Shown piece after piece: positions 45,776 to 55,438 of a stretch of 64,000 bases of DNA. Made by a program: the position numbers and the translations under genes. Numbering within the stretch: position 1 is the stretch's first letter; every line of letters begins with the position of its first letter. The stretch is from positions 1 through 64,000 of the forward strand of contig NZ_JADYWL010000005.1 of NCBI RefSeq assembly GCF_015864825.1, in the 5' to 3' direction. The notes beneath the pieces were generated by a model. The model did not search any database. It was not told the origin of the DNA and saw only the letters and a list, made by a program, of their open reading frames with translations. The DNA is from Psychrobacter sp. NZS113. Lineage in GTDB: Bacteria; Pseudomonadota; Gammaproteobacteria; Pseudomonadales; Moraxellaceae.

Positions 45776-46807
45776 CTACTCACAACTGATACTAGACCCT
45801 TCTTTATCAATGCACATTTTATTACCATTTTTTAGATTACCAATCCACGCCTTACCATCTGTAAATACAAACGCAGGCTTACCTTTGTAGCTATCATTCT
45901 CAGACACACCGCTGTCAGAAAAACGAAACGGAATCACAAGCTCACCACCAAGACTGAGAAACCCCCAGTCCTTACCAATTCGTACGCCAGCTAAGCCTTC
46001 GGAAAATGACTGCACCTCATCAAACGAATACGTAATCATAATCACGTTATTGTCATCAACAAATCCCCACTTGCCATCTTGTTGGCTCGGCTGCAATGTC
46101 GTAAAACGATTGAGAGGTGCTGACTTTGATTGGGCAATACTGGATTCGGTAGAATTGGATTTTGATGAAGAGGCAGCAGACTCATCACTATCCTTACCAT
46201 TTGGATCGCTGGTCGTGTTACCGTTTTTGTCCAGCCAACTGATTGCTCGGCTTTTATTGACGCGAGCCACGCCACCTCGATAATCATCGATATCACTAAT
46301 CGCTGCCGAAAATGGCACAATGGTTTTATTGGCTGTGTTGATTACCCCGTAATTGCCATTTTTTTTCACAATGATACGGTCTTCTGACACCCCTCTTGCC
46401 CAGCCTGCGGACTCGCCCAATAAGTCATAAACAACCGGCACAACCTCACGGCCCTGCATATTGATATAGCCGACTTTATTGCTGCGTTGGACAGGAATTA
46501 AACCACCAGCGATTTTATCTGCCTTGATCTCTTGATAACGTGATAAATCAACGACAGCTTTGCCTTTACTGTCAATCAAAGCCACTGGTGCACCAAAATC
46601 TTTTATTGCTAAAAAATAACCACTACTTGATGTACAAGAGACATTTTTATAATAGCTCTTGGGCAATTTGCAGCTCGCCGCATGCGCTGGCATACCAATC
46701 ACAATAGCCAACAGCCCCCCAAGACACATATAAAGTATGTATTTTGGAGATGACCAAAAATAGACTAACGCAGGTAGTGGGAAAAAAGACAAAGAACGTT
46801 GACGCAT
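45776..46807 (-). CDS. WG-repeat secreted protein
   Basis: A 343-residue exported protein from the ATG at 46807 (MRQRSLSFFPL), with a hydrophobic signal region ending G-M-P-A-H-A-A-S-C. WG-type beta repeats follow: V-G-Y-I-N-M-Q-G-R-E-V-V-P-V, Y-G-V-I-N-T-A-N-K-T-I-V-P, K-W-G-F-V-D-D-N-N-V and D-W-G-F-L-S-L-G-G-E-L-V-I-P. Function of such repeats is largely unknown. An Asp/Ser-rich linker splits the array (about 220-240). The reading frame continues up to 46945 into a family B repeat, adding another hydrophobic segment; AGGG upstream of 46807 supports the shorter form, but the longer cannot be excluded. Confidence 0.75.
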   Translation of the reverse strand: MRQRSLSFFPLPALVYFWSSPKYILYMCLGGLLAIVIGMPAHAASCKLPKSYYKNVSCTSSSGYFLAIKDFGAPVALIDSKGKAVVDLSRYQEIKADKIAGGLIPVQRSNKVGYINMQGREVVPVVYDLLGESAGWARGVSEDRIIVKKNGNYGVINTANKTIVPFSAAISDIDDYRGGVARVNKSRAISWLDKNGNTTSDPNGKDSDESAASSSKSNSTESSIAQSKSAPLNRFTTLQPSQQDGKWGFVDDNNVIMITYSFDEVQSFSEGLAGVRIGKDWGFLSLGGELVIPFRFSDSGVSENDSYKGKPAFVFTDGKAWIGNLKNGNKMCIDKEGSSISCE

Positions 46808-46929
46808 AAATAACCCTAAGCTAAAAGTATGGCGGCGTTTTAAACCTTCACGACTGGCTGACAATACACTCAATACTAACAGCACGGTTAATATAGTGCC
46901 ATTACCCAATGAATATAGTAAGCACATGC

Positions 46930-47104
46930 TAGGGCGTGTCATCAATTAAATTGTGAGGCCTAAAATGAGAAAAATTGTAAATAAACAAGGAAGAAATTGC
47001 CGTTAATATGAACATATTGACAAAATTTCTAACGATGTTTAGCGAAATTTAGCCATTTTAAGGCCACTAAATGTATTAATGTGCTAATTGATGACACGCA
47101 CTTA
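46930..47104 (+). repeat. Family B repeat, intact copy
   Basis: 175 bp starting TAGGGCGTGTCATCAATTA and ending TAATTGATGACACGCACTTA, so the terminal inverted repeats are about 19 bp. The interior is close to the copy at 32639. Its left end overlaps the open frame upstream of the WG-repeat gene. Confidence 0.88.
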
Positions 47105-47164
47105 TAATTTATAATCATTATAAACCCCCACATTGATAAATAGCGAATAGCTACTTAGGGTTAC

Positions 47165-47271
47165 TATAGTCAATCCTCTATAAAAGAGCTACATCGTTAA
47201 CCTCACTTGAAATATCACATATACATCTGCGCTCGGTTGCCTTGTATTTCTTTTAAACTGAATCAACGATA
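47165..47271 (+). repeat. Family A (Correia-like) repeat
   Basis: 107 bp from TATAGTCAATCCTCTATAAA to GAATCAACGATA. The interior (CGTTAACCTCACTTGAAATA, CATCTGCGCTCGGTTGCC) matches the reverse complement of the copies at 50146 and 55170. It lies 60 bases after a family B copy. Confidence 0.85.
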
Positions 47272-47542
47272 ACATGATAATGCTATTACATAACTATTCG
47301 AATAAAAAATCGTAATCTTATTTCTTTCATCGCTTTTCAGAATATTTCTTTAAAAATGTTTACTAATTATCTAGCAAGGCATTCATTTTTTAGGCCAAAA
47401 CGTTTACAGTGAAACTTATGTAAAATCGGGCATTACTAAAATTATCTTGTTGTACTATAACCATCATTTTATTGTCTATAAATGATTGGCCTTTACCAAC
47501 GTAACATCACCTTAGTAACAAATATTAAAGTAAGGATCATTT

Positions 47543-48475
47543 ATGGCAGAGACCTCTTCGCGTTCTGCATCTATTGGCTTGGTCATCGGCTGTATCATTT
47601 TTGGTTTGGGCAGTTTGATTGTGGCTCATGTGGATGTGGGTGGTTGGGCAATGGCCTTTTGGCGACTGGCCATCTCCGGTGTCATATTTGCCGTACTGGC
47701 CAAGCTAACAGGGCAACATATGCCACGTTCGAAGCGTGCCATCATCTATGGTTTATTGTCTGGGGCATTTTTGGGGCTAGATTTGGCGCTGTGGCATGAG
47801 AGTATTTATGCAGTCGGACCTGGTATTTCAACCCTGCTTAATAGCTTACAGATTTTCTTTTTGGCGGCTATCGGATTTTTGTATTTTGCAGAGCGTCAGT
47901 CTATTTTGCAGTTAATTAGCTTGTTCCTTGCCATGTTGGGTGTGGCTATGATTGGTAGCCCTGAATTTGCACATAACACAGATGCTGTTTGGGGGTTTGT
48001 TACTGGTATTCTATCAGGAGCCATGTTAGCTGCTTCTATGACCTTTATTCGAAAAACCCACGACACAGAACCCACGCCCATATTTGTATTGATGCAATTG
48101 GTCAGTATTGGTGGCGTATTAGCGATGATTGTGCCCATGTTTGTGTTTGATATGGGACACATATTACCCAATACATGGTCGGAGATTGGTTGGATACTGA
48201 TTTATGGAGCCGTCATGCAATGCTTGGCATGGGGCCTGATTGCTTACTCTATCCCTAAGATGTCACTGGCATTAACAGGACTGCTCTTATTGAGTGAGCC
48301 GGTGGCCGCATTGGTAATTGACTATAGCTGGCTAGACAAGCCTATCAATACTCTGCAATGGAGCGGTGCTTTACTGACTATGTTCGCCATTTATTTAGGC
48401 TCGCTAAAGCCCAAGCCACGCGCCCTACGCCGTTATCGGTTTTTTGCGCGTTTTTATAAACGTAGATATAAATAG
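47543..48475 (+). CDS. EamA-family (DMT) exporter
   Basis: A 310-residue inner-membrane protein with ten predicted helices in two EamA halves: one covers about 10-145 (G-G-W-A-M-A-F-W-R-L-A-I-S-G, then A-V-G-P-G-I-S-T-L-L-N-S-L-Q), the other about 155-295 (A-L-T-G-L-L-L-L-S-E-P-V-A-A). The A-F-W-R and L-L-S-E-P-V motifs are DMT hallmarks. The C-terminus is basic (R-R-Y-R-F-F-A-R-F). The substrate is unknown; metabolite or drug export is typical. TAAGGA precedes the ATG. It is a different subfamily from the RarD-like protein at 35139. Confidence 0.88.
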   Translation: MAETSSRSASIGLVIGCIIFGLGSLIVAHVDVGGWAMAFWRLAISGVIFAVLAKLTGQHMPRSKRAIIYGLLSGAFLGLDLALWHESIYAVGPGISTLLNSLQIFFLAAIGFLYFAERQSILQLISLFLAMLGVAMIGSPEFAHNTDAVWGFVTGILSGAMLAASMTFIRKTHDTEPTPIFVLMQLVSIGGVLAMIVPMFVFDMGHILPNTWSEIGWILIYGAVMQCLAWGLIAYSIPKMSLALTGLLLLSEPVAALVIDYSWLDKPINTLQWSGALLTMFAIYLGSLKPKPRALRRYRFFARFYKRRYK

Positions 48476-48494
48476 CGCTAACATTATAGGCCAA

Positions 48495-48535
48495 TAAAAA
48501 GCACCCATGCTATCGATAGCATGGGTGCTTTTTTA
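48495..48535. terminator. Bidirectional terminator between the EamA and uracil permease genes
   Basis: A perfect stem AAAAAGCACCCATGCTATCG folds on itself as a palindrome with T-runs on both strands. Confidence 0.92.
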
Positions 48536-48586
48536 ACGTTAACAGTTTGGCTGAGATGTTCTATAAATATTCTAGAACTCAATCCA

Positions 48587-50035
48587 TTATTTGGCTAACG
48601 ACTTATTAGCAGCCTTCATCTCACCGCTTTGGTTAAATAATGCATTTAATACGATAGCTGCCAACGTAGCAGTACCGATACCGCCCAAATCAAAACCGCC
48701 TAAGTGCAAGCTGAAGTTACCAGTACCCATAATGACAGTCACTGCCGCAATGATCAGGTTGCTGTTTTTGCTAAAATCAATATGGTTGTCTAACCAGATT
48801 TTTACGCCTGCAAGCGCAATTAAGCCAAACACCACGATAGATGCGCCGCCCAATAATGCCGCTGGTATCGTCTGAATAATGGCACCAAACTTTGGTGATA
48901 GCCCAAGAATGATAGCAACTATACCAGCTACAACGAATATCGTCGTGCTATATACTTTAGTCACCGCCATAACGCCAATGTTTTCGGCATAAGTGGTCAC
49001 ACCTGTACCACCAAATCCTGCTGAAAAAGTCGTCGCTAAACCATCTGCAAAAAATGCGCGGCCCATATAAGGCGTCACACGAGCTTTGGTCATGCCTTCG
49101 ACGGCCTTAAAATGCCCTAAGTTTTCAGCAACCAAAATAAAGGCTACAGGCGCAATCAGAATAATGGCATTTTTATCAAAGCTAGGCGTATGAATGGTTG
49201 GGAGACCGAACCATGAAGCGGCTGCCACACTACTAAAATCAATCGGCGACCCAAATCCTAAGACGTTAGTCATCACAAAATAGGCAAGATACGATAGTAT
49301 CAGACCAACCAGCAGTAGCAAGCGACGCAACATGCCGCCTGTAAATACAGCCACACCACTAATCAATAGTACCGTCAATGTAGCCATCCAAGCGTCAAAC
49401 TGATTGCTAGATACCCCTTGAATAGTGACTGGTGCTAAATTAAGACCAATAATCATCACGATAGCACCAGTGACGATAGGTGGCATCAGACGCTCAATCC
49501 AGCCAGTGCCGGTTTTCATCACCAGCAGTCCAATCAACGCATAAATGATACCGCATGCCATAATGCCGCCCAAAGCGACACTTAAATTATCATTGAATCC
49601 TGCACCTGCATAGGCAGTAACAGCAATGACTGGACCGATGAAAGCAAAGCTTGATCCCAAGTAACTTGGCATGCGCCCGCCCGTAATTATGAAAAACATT
49701 ACGGTACAAATACCTGACATCAAAATAGCCAGATTGGGATCAAAACCCATTAACAATGGTGCCAGTACCGTTGCCCCAAACATTGCAAACGTATGCTGTA
49801 CACCTAGCAACACACTTTTTGATGGTGGCAGGTATTCATTGATACCAACTGGATCACGATCCAAATCACCCTGATAAGAGCGCCATGTTGGAAACCAACG
49901 GCCGTTTTCAAAATCTGGGTTTTTTGGATAACTCATGGCTGCTGAATCAATACCTGCAGCTTCTAGTGCGTTGTGAGCCGATTGCTCTTGGGCGCTACTT
50001 TCTGAATGCGAGGAAGGGTCTTTTTGAGATGGCAT
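48587..50035 (-). CDS. RutG-like uracil/pyrimidine permease (NCS2 family)
   Basis: A 482-residue nucleobase:cation symporter with about 14 helices. It resembles E. coli RutG: G-V-Q-H-T-F-A-M-F-G-A-T-V-L, F-I-I-T-G-G-R-M-P-S-Y-L-G-S-S, and the NCS2 binding-site motif A-E-N-L-G-H-F-K-A-V-E-G-M-T followed by G-V-T-T-Y-A-E-N-I-G-V-M. About 70 polar N-terminal residues precede the first helix and are longer than in RutG. No rut catabolic genes or upp are nearby, so general uracil or related base uptake is the likely role. TAGGATAAGC lies upstream of the ATG. Confidence 0.9.
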   Translation of the reverse strand: MPSQKDPSSHSESSAQEQSAHNALEAAGIDSAAMSYPKNPDFENGRWFPTWRSYQGDLDRDPVGINEYLPPSKSVLLGVQHTFAMFGATVLAPLLMGFDPNLAILMSGICTVMFFIITGGRMPSYLGSSFAFIGPVIAVTAYAGAGFNDNLSVALGGIMACGIIYALIGLLVMKTGTGWIERLMPPIVTGAIVMIIGLNLAPVTIQGVSSNQFDAWMATLTVLLISGVAVFTGGMLRRLLLLVGLILSYLAYFVMTNVLGFGSPIDFSSVAAASWFGLPTIHTPSFDKNAIILIAPVAFILVAENLGHFKAVEGMTKARVTPYMGRAFFADGLATTFSAGFGGTGVTTYAENIGVMAVTKVYSTTIFVVAGIVAIILGLSPKFGAIIQTIPAALLGGASIVVFGLIALAGVKIWLDNHIDFSKNSNLIIAAVTVIMGTGNFSLHLGGFDLGGIGTATLAAIVLNALFNQSGEMKAANKSLAK

Positions 50036-50145
50036 GCGCTTATCCTATGTGAGCTGAGCTAAAATAATAGGCGACAATAAATGATGGAATTAAAACTGAG
50101 TCAAATCGTGAATTCAATAGATAAAGAGATGTAGGTAAAGATGAA

Positions 50146-50252
50146 TATAGTCGATTCAATTTAAAAGTAGTACAAGACAACCGACTGCAGATGTATATCA
50201 AATACTTCAAGCGAGGTTAACGCTGTAATGCTTTTATAGTGGAATGACTATA
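50146..50252 (-). repeat. Family A (Correia-like) repeat
   Basis: 107 bp from TATAGTCGATTCAATTTAAA to TAGTGGAATGACTATA. It is nearly identical to the copy at 55170. The block TCAAGCGAGGTTAACGCTGTA resembles a conserved block of neisserial Correia elements. Confidence 0.9.
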
Positions 50253-50674
50253 GCAAGCTCCACATCCTTTCATTTATAATATGTCGCCCTAATTCATTCA
50301 TTTATGTTGCAATATAGCAAACCAAAAGTATTATTTGGTATGATGACCATGTTTTGCTAGATGTATCAAGTCGGATATGTTCTACTAAAAACGATTTCGG
50401 CCGTTATGTACTCAACGTACTTTATAGCGACAACCAACTTACAGGATGTTACACGGCAGTTGACTCCGAGCATGATAACGGAGTTTCAAAATAAATAAAA
50501 GTTATTATTCAATCACCAGTTGTACCCCTTTACGCTAAGACTTTCATAGGTGTTGCCCTGCACACGTTTGCTTTCGGTGCATAAGGGTGGTGGCTGTCTA
50601 TCATATTCTCAATAAAAGTGCCTAAAGCAATCAATACAACAGGCTAAAGCACTCAATACTTTTGGTAACTTATT
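50253..50674 (+). promoter_or_regulatory. Long untranslated region upstream of sdaA with local stem-loops
   Basis: 422 bp with no supported ORF. ACTCCG / CGGAGT at 50463-50484 and CCCT-GCAC / GTGC-AAGGG around 50556-50587 can form short stems. This length and structure could be a regulated leader, but it matches no riboswitch that I can recognise. Confidence 0.35.
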
Positions 50675-52108
50675 ATGATCAGTGTTTTTGATTTATTTAA
50701 AATCGGTATAGGACCATCAAGCTCACATACAGTCGGGCCGATGCTTGCTGCAAACCTGTTTTTGGCTTCATTAAGTAAGCATCAAGAACTGACAACGATT
50801 AAAACGATTGAAATCGAGCTTTATGGCTCTTTAGCTGCCACAGGCAAAGGACATGCCACCGATACAGCCATCTTGCTAGGTCTACTTGGACACGCTCCTA
50901 GTACCATTGATACACGGTTGACCAGTAGTTATTTATCGCCTATATTTTCTGACAAGACACTGAATATATCGGGTACTCACCTCATTAATTTTGATACAGA
51001 ACGTGACATTCATTGGTATGACGATACGGTGCTTCCTTATCATCCCAATGCATTGATGCTTCGAGCCATATCGATAGACGGTACGCATTATCAGCAGACT
51101 TATTACTCAGTCGGTGGCGGATTTGTGATTAATGAAGAAGATGCCACCAATCCAGATGAAGATCATGCCAGCCCAACGATTGATGTGGTTCCTTACCCGT
51201 TCAATAGTGCCGCAGAGCTTTTAGAGCAGTGCCGCAAGCATGATCTAAGCATCAGCGATCTGGTACTGGCCAATGAGTGTCACTATCGTAATCAAACAGA
51301 AGTATTTTCCTATTTAGATTCTATTTGGGCTTCTATGCAGGACTGCGTGACACGAGGGTGTCAAAATAGCGGCATATTACCTGGTGGCCTAGATGTGAAG
51401 CGTCGTGCTCAAGCGCTGCATCTACAACTGTGTGCTGAAAAAAACCAGCCAGTGACGAAAAACGATAAGCTTGCGGCGATGGATTGGATTGATCTGTATG
51501 CCCTAGCCGTCAATGAAGAAAATGCCAACGGCGGTAATGTTGTGACTGCTCCTACTAATGGTGCTGCAGGTATTATTCCTGCTGTCATGCATTATTACCG
51601 TGACTTCCTATCAACTTACAGCATAGAAGGCGCTCGCAAGTTTTTATTGAATGCTACTGCTATCGGTAGCTTAATCAAACAAAACGCTTCCATATCTGGT
51701 GCTGAGGTCGGCTGTCAAGGTGAAGTTGGCTCTGCTTGTGCGATGGCAGCATCAGCATTGGCTGAAATACTAGGCGGCGACCCTGCCAAATGTCTCAATG
51801 CCGCTGAAATTGGTATTGAGCACAATCTAGGTCTCACCTGCGACCCTGTGGGCGGACTAGTACAAGTACCTTGCATCGAGCGTAATGCGATGGGCGCGGT
51901 AAAAGCTGTGAATGCAGCACGCCTTGCCTGCCGTGGTAATGGGCAGCACTTCGTTTCTTTAGACAAAGTAATCGAAACGATGAAAGTAACAGGTGCTGAT
52001 ATGCTTGATAAATACAAAGAAACATCTCGTGGCGGACTTGCTGTCTATGCTGATAATCGCATTCCTACGGCAACTCGCGGCTTTACTGTTAATTACAGCC
52101 AATGTTAA
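50675..52108 (+). CDS. sdaA: L-serine ammonia-lyase (iron-sulfur type)
   Basis: A single-chain L-serine dehydratase, 477 residues, converting serine to pyruvate and ammonia. The N-terminal domain starts [21 protein letters not shown]. The catalytic domain carries the 4Fe-4S Cys residues: [14 protein letters not shown] (about 345-355), [32 protein letters not shown] is also diagnostic. No classical Shine-Dalgarno is seen before the ATG at 50675 (GGTAACTT). It is separated from the convergent lipoprotein gene by an exceptional palindromic terminator. Confidence 0.95.
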   Translation: MISVFDLFKIGIGPSSSHTVGPMLAANLFLASLSKHQELTTIKTIEIELYGSLAATGKGHATDTAILLGLLGHAPSTIDTRLTSSYLSPIFSDKTLNISGTHLINFDTERDIHWYDDTVLPYHPNALMLRAISIDGTHYQQTYYSVGGGFVINEEDATNPDEDHASPTIDVVPYPFNSAAELLEQCRKHDLSISDLVLANECHYRNQTEVFSYLDSIWASMQDCVTRGCQNSGILPGGLDVKRRAQALHLQLCAEKNQPVTKNDKLAAMDWIDLYALAVNEENANGGNVVTAPTNGAAGIIPAVMHYYRDFLSTYSIEGARKFLLNATAIGSLIKQNASISGAEVGCQGEVGSACAMAASALAEILGGDPAKCLNAAEIGIEHNLGLTCDPVGGLVQVPCIERNAMGAVKAVNAARLACRGNGQHFVSLDKVIETMKVTGADMLDKYKETSRGGLAVYADNRIPTATRGFTVNYSQC

Positions 52109-52128
52109 AGCTACTCAATAATTGATTA

Positions 52129-52186
52129 AAAAAAGACAATAAAAAAGGCCTCTAATTCTTTAGAGGCCTTTTTTATTGTCTTTTTT
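52129..52186. terminator. Bidirectional terminator with a 27-bp perfect stem
   Basis: Bases 52129-52155 are exactly complementary to 52160-52186 around a four-base loop; the GC core is GGCCTCT and both flanks are A/T-runs. Confidence 0.95.
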
Positions 52187-52225
52187 ATGGTGAGGGTATA
52201 AAACACTTATTAAACCAAGTAATTT

Positions 52226-52618
52226 TTACTCAGCAGTTTTTGAGATAACTTCATTCAAAATCCAAACTGGCTGTACGACGTTAGAACCTTCTTCAGTCAC
52301 AGCTTCTTGACGAATATCGAGCATATAGCGATAGTTTGGCTCATAGGTAAAGCCCTGGATATTACCGTTTAAAGTGGTGTAGTTTTTCTGATAAGTTTGA
52401 CGATACTGCAGGCACTGAGATTCAACCATAGAGCCATCAGTTGCGGTAAGGTCACATACGGCTTTGCGCGGTGCAACTTCTACTTCAAAACTTGGAATAT
52501 TGACCACTTTTACATCCATAGGCTGGCCTTCAACAACCATCGTACGTTCATTGTCCATAGTAGAACAACCAGAAAGTGCAAAAGTCGTCATCAATGCTGC
52601 AAGTGCAAGTTTTTTCAT
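52226..52618 (-). CDS. Small uncharacterised lipoprotein
   Basis: A 130-residue protein with lipoprotein signal and lipobox L-S-G-C (Cys18). The mature part (D-N-E-R-T-M-V-V-E-G-Q-P-M-D-V-K-V then R-K-A-V-C-D-L-T-A and C-L-Q-Y-R-Q-T-Y-Q-K-N-Y) appears to be a compact beta-rich domain with two further Cys that may form a disulfide. I do not recognise the family with certainty. GAGGG lies upstream of the ATG. It is transcribed alone and ends at the 27-bp palindromic terminator. Confidence 0.75.
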   Translation of the reverse strand: MKKLALAALMTTFALSGCSTMDNERTMVVEGQPMDVKVVNIPSFEVEVAPRKAVCDLTATDGSMVESQCLQYRQTYQKNYTTLNGNIQGFTYEPNYRYMLDIRQEAVTEEGSNVVQPVWILNEVISKTAE

Positions 52619-52980
52619 TATAAAACCCTCAGTGAGTTGTTATTAATTATAAGTAGCTTGTCTAAATTTATTTTTTTAACATTTAATATTTGTAATAGCT
52701 AATCTTTGTAACAGTAAGCACGGCAAAGTAGATGTGTTATTAACAAGTAAATCATCAAAGTTCAAAAGTCTTGCCATGTGTTATTTACTGAAATTAGTAT
52801 AAGTCGCAAGCTCTCCATCTCTCTATAACTGCTTTGTAAAGTAACGTCAGCTTTTGCAACTGATGTTAATGACACGTATTAACTAGTAGGGCTAATTGAT
52901 ACCGAGCAGGCGTCAGACAGCAAAAAGCCAGAATGATAGTCATTCTGGCTCAATCAACAATGTATTTACTTTAATAAATT
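52619..52980. other. Intergenic region between the small lipoprotein and argJ genes
   Basis: 362 bp, AT-rich, holding the lipoprotein promoter on the left and the argJ terminator on the right. I see no ORF with support and no member of either repeat family. Confidence 0.45.
52919..52950 (-). terminator. Terminator of argJ
   Basis: On the minus strand AGCCAGAATGA pairs with TCATTCTGGCT around a short loop and is followed by TTTTT. Confidence 0.88.
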
Positions 52981-54207
52981 CTAACTACGATAATCAGCAT
53001 TTATCTTAACGTAATCATAAGATAAGTCGCAGGTATACACCGTATCACTAGCATTGCCGCGTGCAAGATTGATATGAATAGTAATCTCAGGACGACTCAT
53101 GACTGTCTTGCCCGCCTCTTCCGTATAGCTAGGCGCAACACCACCACTTTGACAAATCATCACATCATCCAGATACACGTCGACTTGCTCTGTATCTAAA
53201 TCTTCGATACCCGCATAACCAACTGCCGCTAAGATACGACCCCAATTGGCATCGCTAGCGAAGAATGCAGTCTTTACGAGTGGTGAATGCGCCACTGCAT
53301 ATGCTACATCGCAGCATTCTTGCGTTGTCTGGCCACCAGTGACTTTCACTGTCATAAACTTGGTTGCACCCTCTCCATCACGCACGATTAATTGCGCCAA
53401 ACGCACAAATACTTCTGTCAACGCCGTAAATATTGACTGATAATGCGGATGTTCTGGGCTATCGATCACTTCTGAGCTAGCAGCGCCAGTGGCTATCAAT
53501 ACACAGCAGTCATTGGTAGAGGTATCACCATCGACAGTGATGCGGTTAAAAGATTGCTCATTGATGGCGCTTAGCATCTCTTGCAATAAGTCAGCAGCGA
53601 TATTGGCATCAGTTGCCACATAACCCAACATGGTCGCCATGTTCGGGCGTATCATGCCTGAGCCTTTTGACATACCTGTTATGTGATAACTGGTACCCGC
53701 TACATCAACTTTTTGGCTGGCAAGCTTAGGAATCGTATCAGTGGTACGAATACCATTGGCTGCTGCAAGCCAGTTATCAGCCCCAAGATTGGCAAGTGCA
53801 TTGTCTAAGCCTGCGATCACTGCGTCACTATTTAATGGCTCGCCAATGACACCTGTAGAAAATGGCAATACAGCATTGCTATCTACACCAGCTTTATGAG
53901 CCAGTGCAGCACAGATATCGACAGCACGACGCTTACCATCAGCGCCCGTCCCTGCATTGGCATTACCTGTATTGGTCACCAAATAGCGAGGGCTGGCTTT
54001 AGCGAAGTGTTCGCGCAATACACGCACAGGTGCAGCACAAAAGGTATTTTTGGTAGTAACAACCGCAGTGGTTGCATTATCCGCTATCTCTATGACGACT
54101 AAATCATCACGGTCTTTATAACGCACACCCGCTGCAGTCGCACTTAGCTTGATACCTTCGATAGGATAGATCGTATTGGGTACTTCAATATTTCCGACAG
54201 CCATCAT
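52981..54207 (-). CDS. argJ: Bifunctional glutamate N-acetyltransferase / amino-acid acetyltransferase
   Basis: ArgJ recycles the acetyl group from N-acetylornithine to glutamate in arginine synthesis. It has 408 residues from the ATG at 54207 (an adjacent ATG at 54204 is equally served by AAGGA). Self-cleavage occurs before the nucleophilic Thr in R-P-N-M-A-T-M-L-G-Y (about 190), and the family blocks T-N-T-G-N-A-N-A-G-T-G, F-S-T-G-V-I-G-E and T-V-D-G-D-T-S-T-N-D are all present. A longer frame to 54225 lacks support. It is the only arginine gene here; xthA lies upstream on the same strand. Confidence 0.95.
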   Translation of the reverse strand: MMAVGNIEVPNTIYPIEGIKLSATAAGVRYKDRDDLVVIEIADNATTAVVTTKNTFCAAPVRVLREHFAKASPRYLVTNTGNANAGTGADGKRRAVDICAALAHKAGVDSNAVLPFSTGVIGEPLNSDAVIAGLDNALANLGADNWLAAANGIRTTDTIPKLASQKVDVAGTSYHITGMSKGSGMIRPNMATMLGYVATDANIAADLLQEMLSAINEQSFNRITVDGDTSTNDCCVLIATGAASSEVIDSPEHPHYQSIFTALTEVFVRLAQLIVRDGEGATKFMTVKVTGGQTTQECCDVAYAVAHSPLVKTAFFASDANWGRILAAVGYAGIEDLDTEQVDVYLDDVMICQSGGVAPSYTEEAGKTVMSRPEITIHINLARGNASDTVYTCDLSYDYVKINADYRS

Positions 54208-54273
54208 TACATCCTTATTGTTCAAGTCTTATTATGATTTATAGACTATGTTTTGATAAATACTATAACAGTG

Positions 54274-55098
54274 CTACTGTTTTTTTAAGTCAAATGCCGA
54301 CCAAATTGGTGCATGGTCAGACGGTTTTTCCATAGCGCGCAGATCATAGCTGATACCTGCATCAACACATGCTTCAACTAGGTCTGCAGTACACAGAATA
54401 TGGTCGATACGTAGTCCGCGCTTAGGCTCGTCATTAAAACCGCGACTGCGGTAATCAAACCAGCTATAGAGCTCAGTGCTTTCTGGATAATGCAAACGAT
54501 ACGTATCTGTCAGCTCACGCGACATCAATGCACTATACCACTCACGCTCTTCTGGTAAAAATGAAGTCTTTCTGTTTTTGAGCCAGCGCTTTGCATTGAC
54601 TTCACCGATGCCGATATCGATATCTTCTGGAGCGATATTCATATCTCCCATAACCACGAGAGAGCGACCTTCTGCTTTTAATGTATCAATATAAGCCATT
54701 AAATCTGCATAATAAGCACGCTTCATCGGAAACTTGGTTGGATGGTCTTGGCTCTCTCCTTGCGGAAAATAGCCATTGAGCACATCAACTTCACGTCCTT
54801 CAAACTCATAGCGGGCATGAATAAAACGCTTTTGCGCTTCTTCCTCTTCACCCGGAAAGCCTTTTTGCACAAAAATAGGCGCCACTTTAGACAAGAGTGC
54901 AACACCATAATGCGCCTTTTGACCAAAATATTCTACGTGATAGCCCAAGCTTTCTATGTTCTCTAAGGGAAACTGCTCGTCATGTACTTTAGTTTCTTGC
55001 AGACCCATCACATCAGGATCGATGACGTCTCGCACAGCCTCAAGCTGATGTTGGCGAGCACGAATACCATTAATATTAAAACTGACAAAACGGGTCAT
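54274..55098 (-). CDS. xthA: Exodeoxyribonuclease III
   Basis: A 274-residue AP endonuclease/3'-5' exonuclease of the ExoIII type. Catalytic motifs are S-F-N-I-N-G-I-R-A-R at the N-terminus, L-Q-E-T-K-V near 34 (metal Glu), G-D-M-N-I-A-P near 150 (Asp and Asn), F-D-Y-R-S-R-G-F near 213, R-I-D-H-I-L near 231 and S-D-H-A-P at about 263 (catalytic His). Length is normal. AGGAT lies upstream of the ATG. It lies 66 bases upstream of argJ, so co-transcription is possible. Confidence 0.94.
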   Translation of the reverse strand: MTRFVSFNINGIRARQHQLEAVRDVIDPDVMGLQETKVHDEQFPLENIESLGYHVEYFGQKAHYGVALLSKVAPIFVQKGFPGEEEEAQKRFIHARYEFEGREVDVLNGYFPQGESQDHPTKFPMKRAYYADLMAYIDTLKAEGRSLVVMGDMNIAPEDIDIGIGEVNAKRWLKNRKTSFLPEEREWYSALMSRELTDTYRLHYPESTELYSWFDYRSRGFNDEPKRGLRIDHILCTADLVEACVDAGISYDLRAMEKPSDHAPIWSAFDLKKQ

Positions 55099-55169
55099 AA
55101 ATTATCCTATACTGATTGATGAAATACGGTGCTAATACAAATAGTTGAGAGGCAAAAGATAAAAACCAC

Positions 55170-55276
55170 TATAGTCGATTCAATTTAAAAGTAGTACAAG
55201 GCAACCGAGTGTCGATGTATATTGAATACTTCAAGCGAGGTTAACGCAGTAATATTTTTATAGTGGAATGACTATA
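55170..55276 (-). repeat. Family A (Correia-like) repeat
   Basis: 107 bp from TATAGTCGATTCAATTTAAA to TAGTGGAATGACTATA. It contains TACAAGGCAACCGAGTGTCGA, which resembles the GACAAGGCGACGAAGCCG block of Correia elements. Confidence 0.9.
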
Positions 55277-55438
55277 TGATAACAGACGGAGCGCAACCTA
55301 ACTATTGCGTGTCCTGATATCTTGAGCTAGAGTAGCTCTTCTTATTAATTGTTATTTCTATAATAGTTTTGAATGACACTTTATTATCGTCAAAACTCTA
55401 TTAAAAAACTGCATCGTTATTTATTCAAAAGGCAATAC

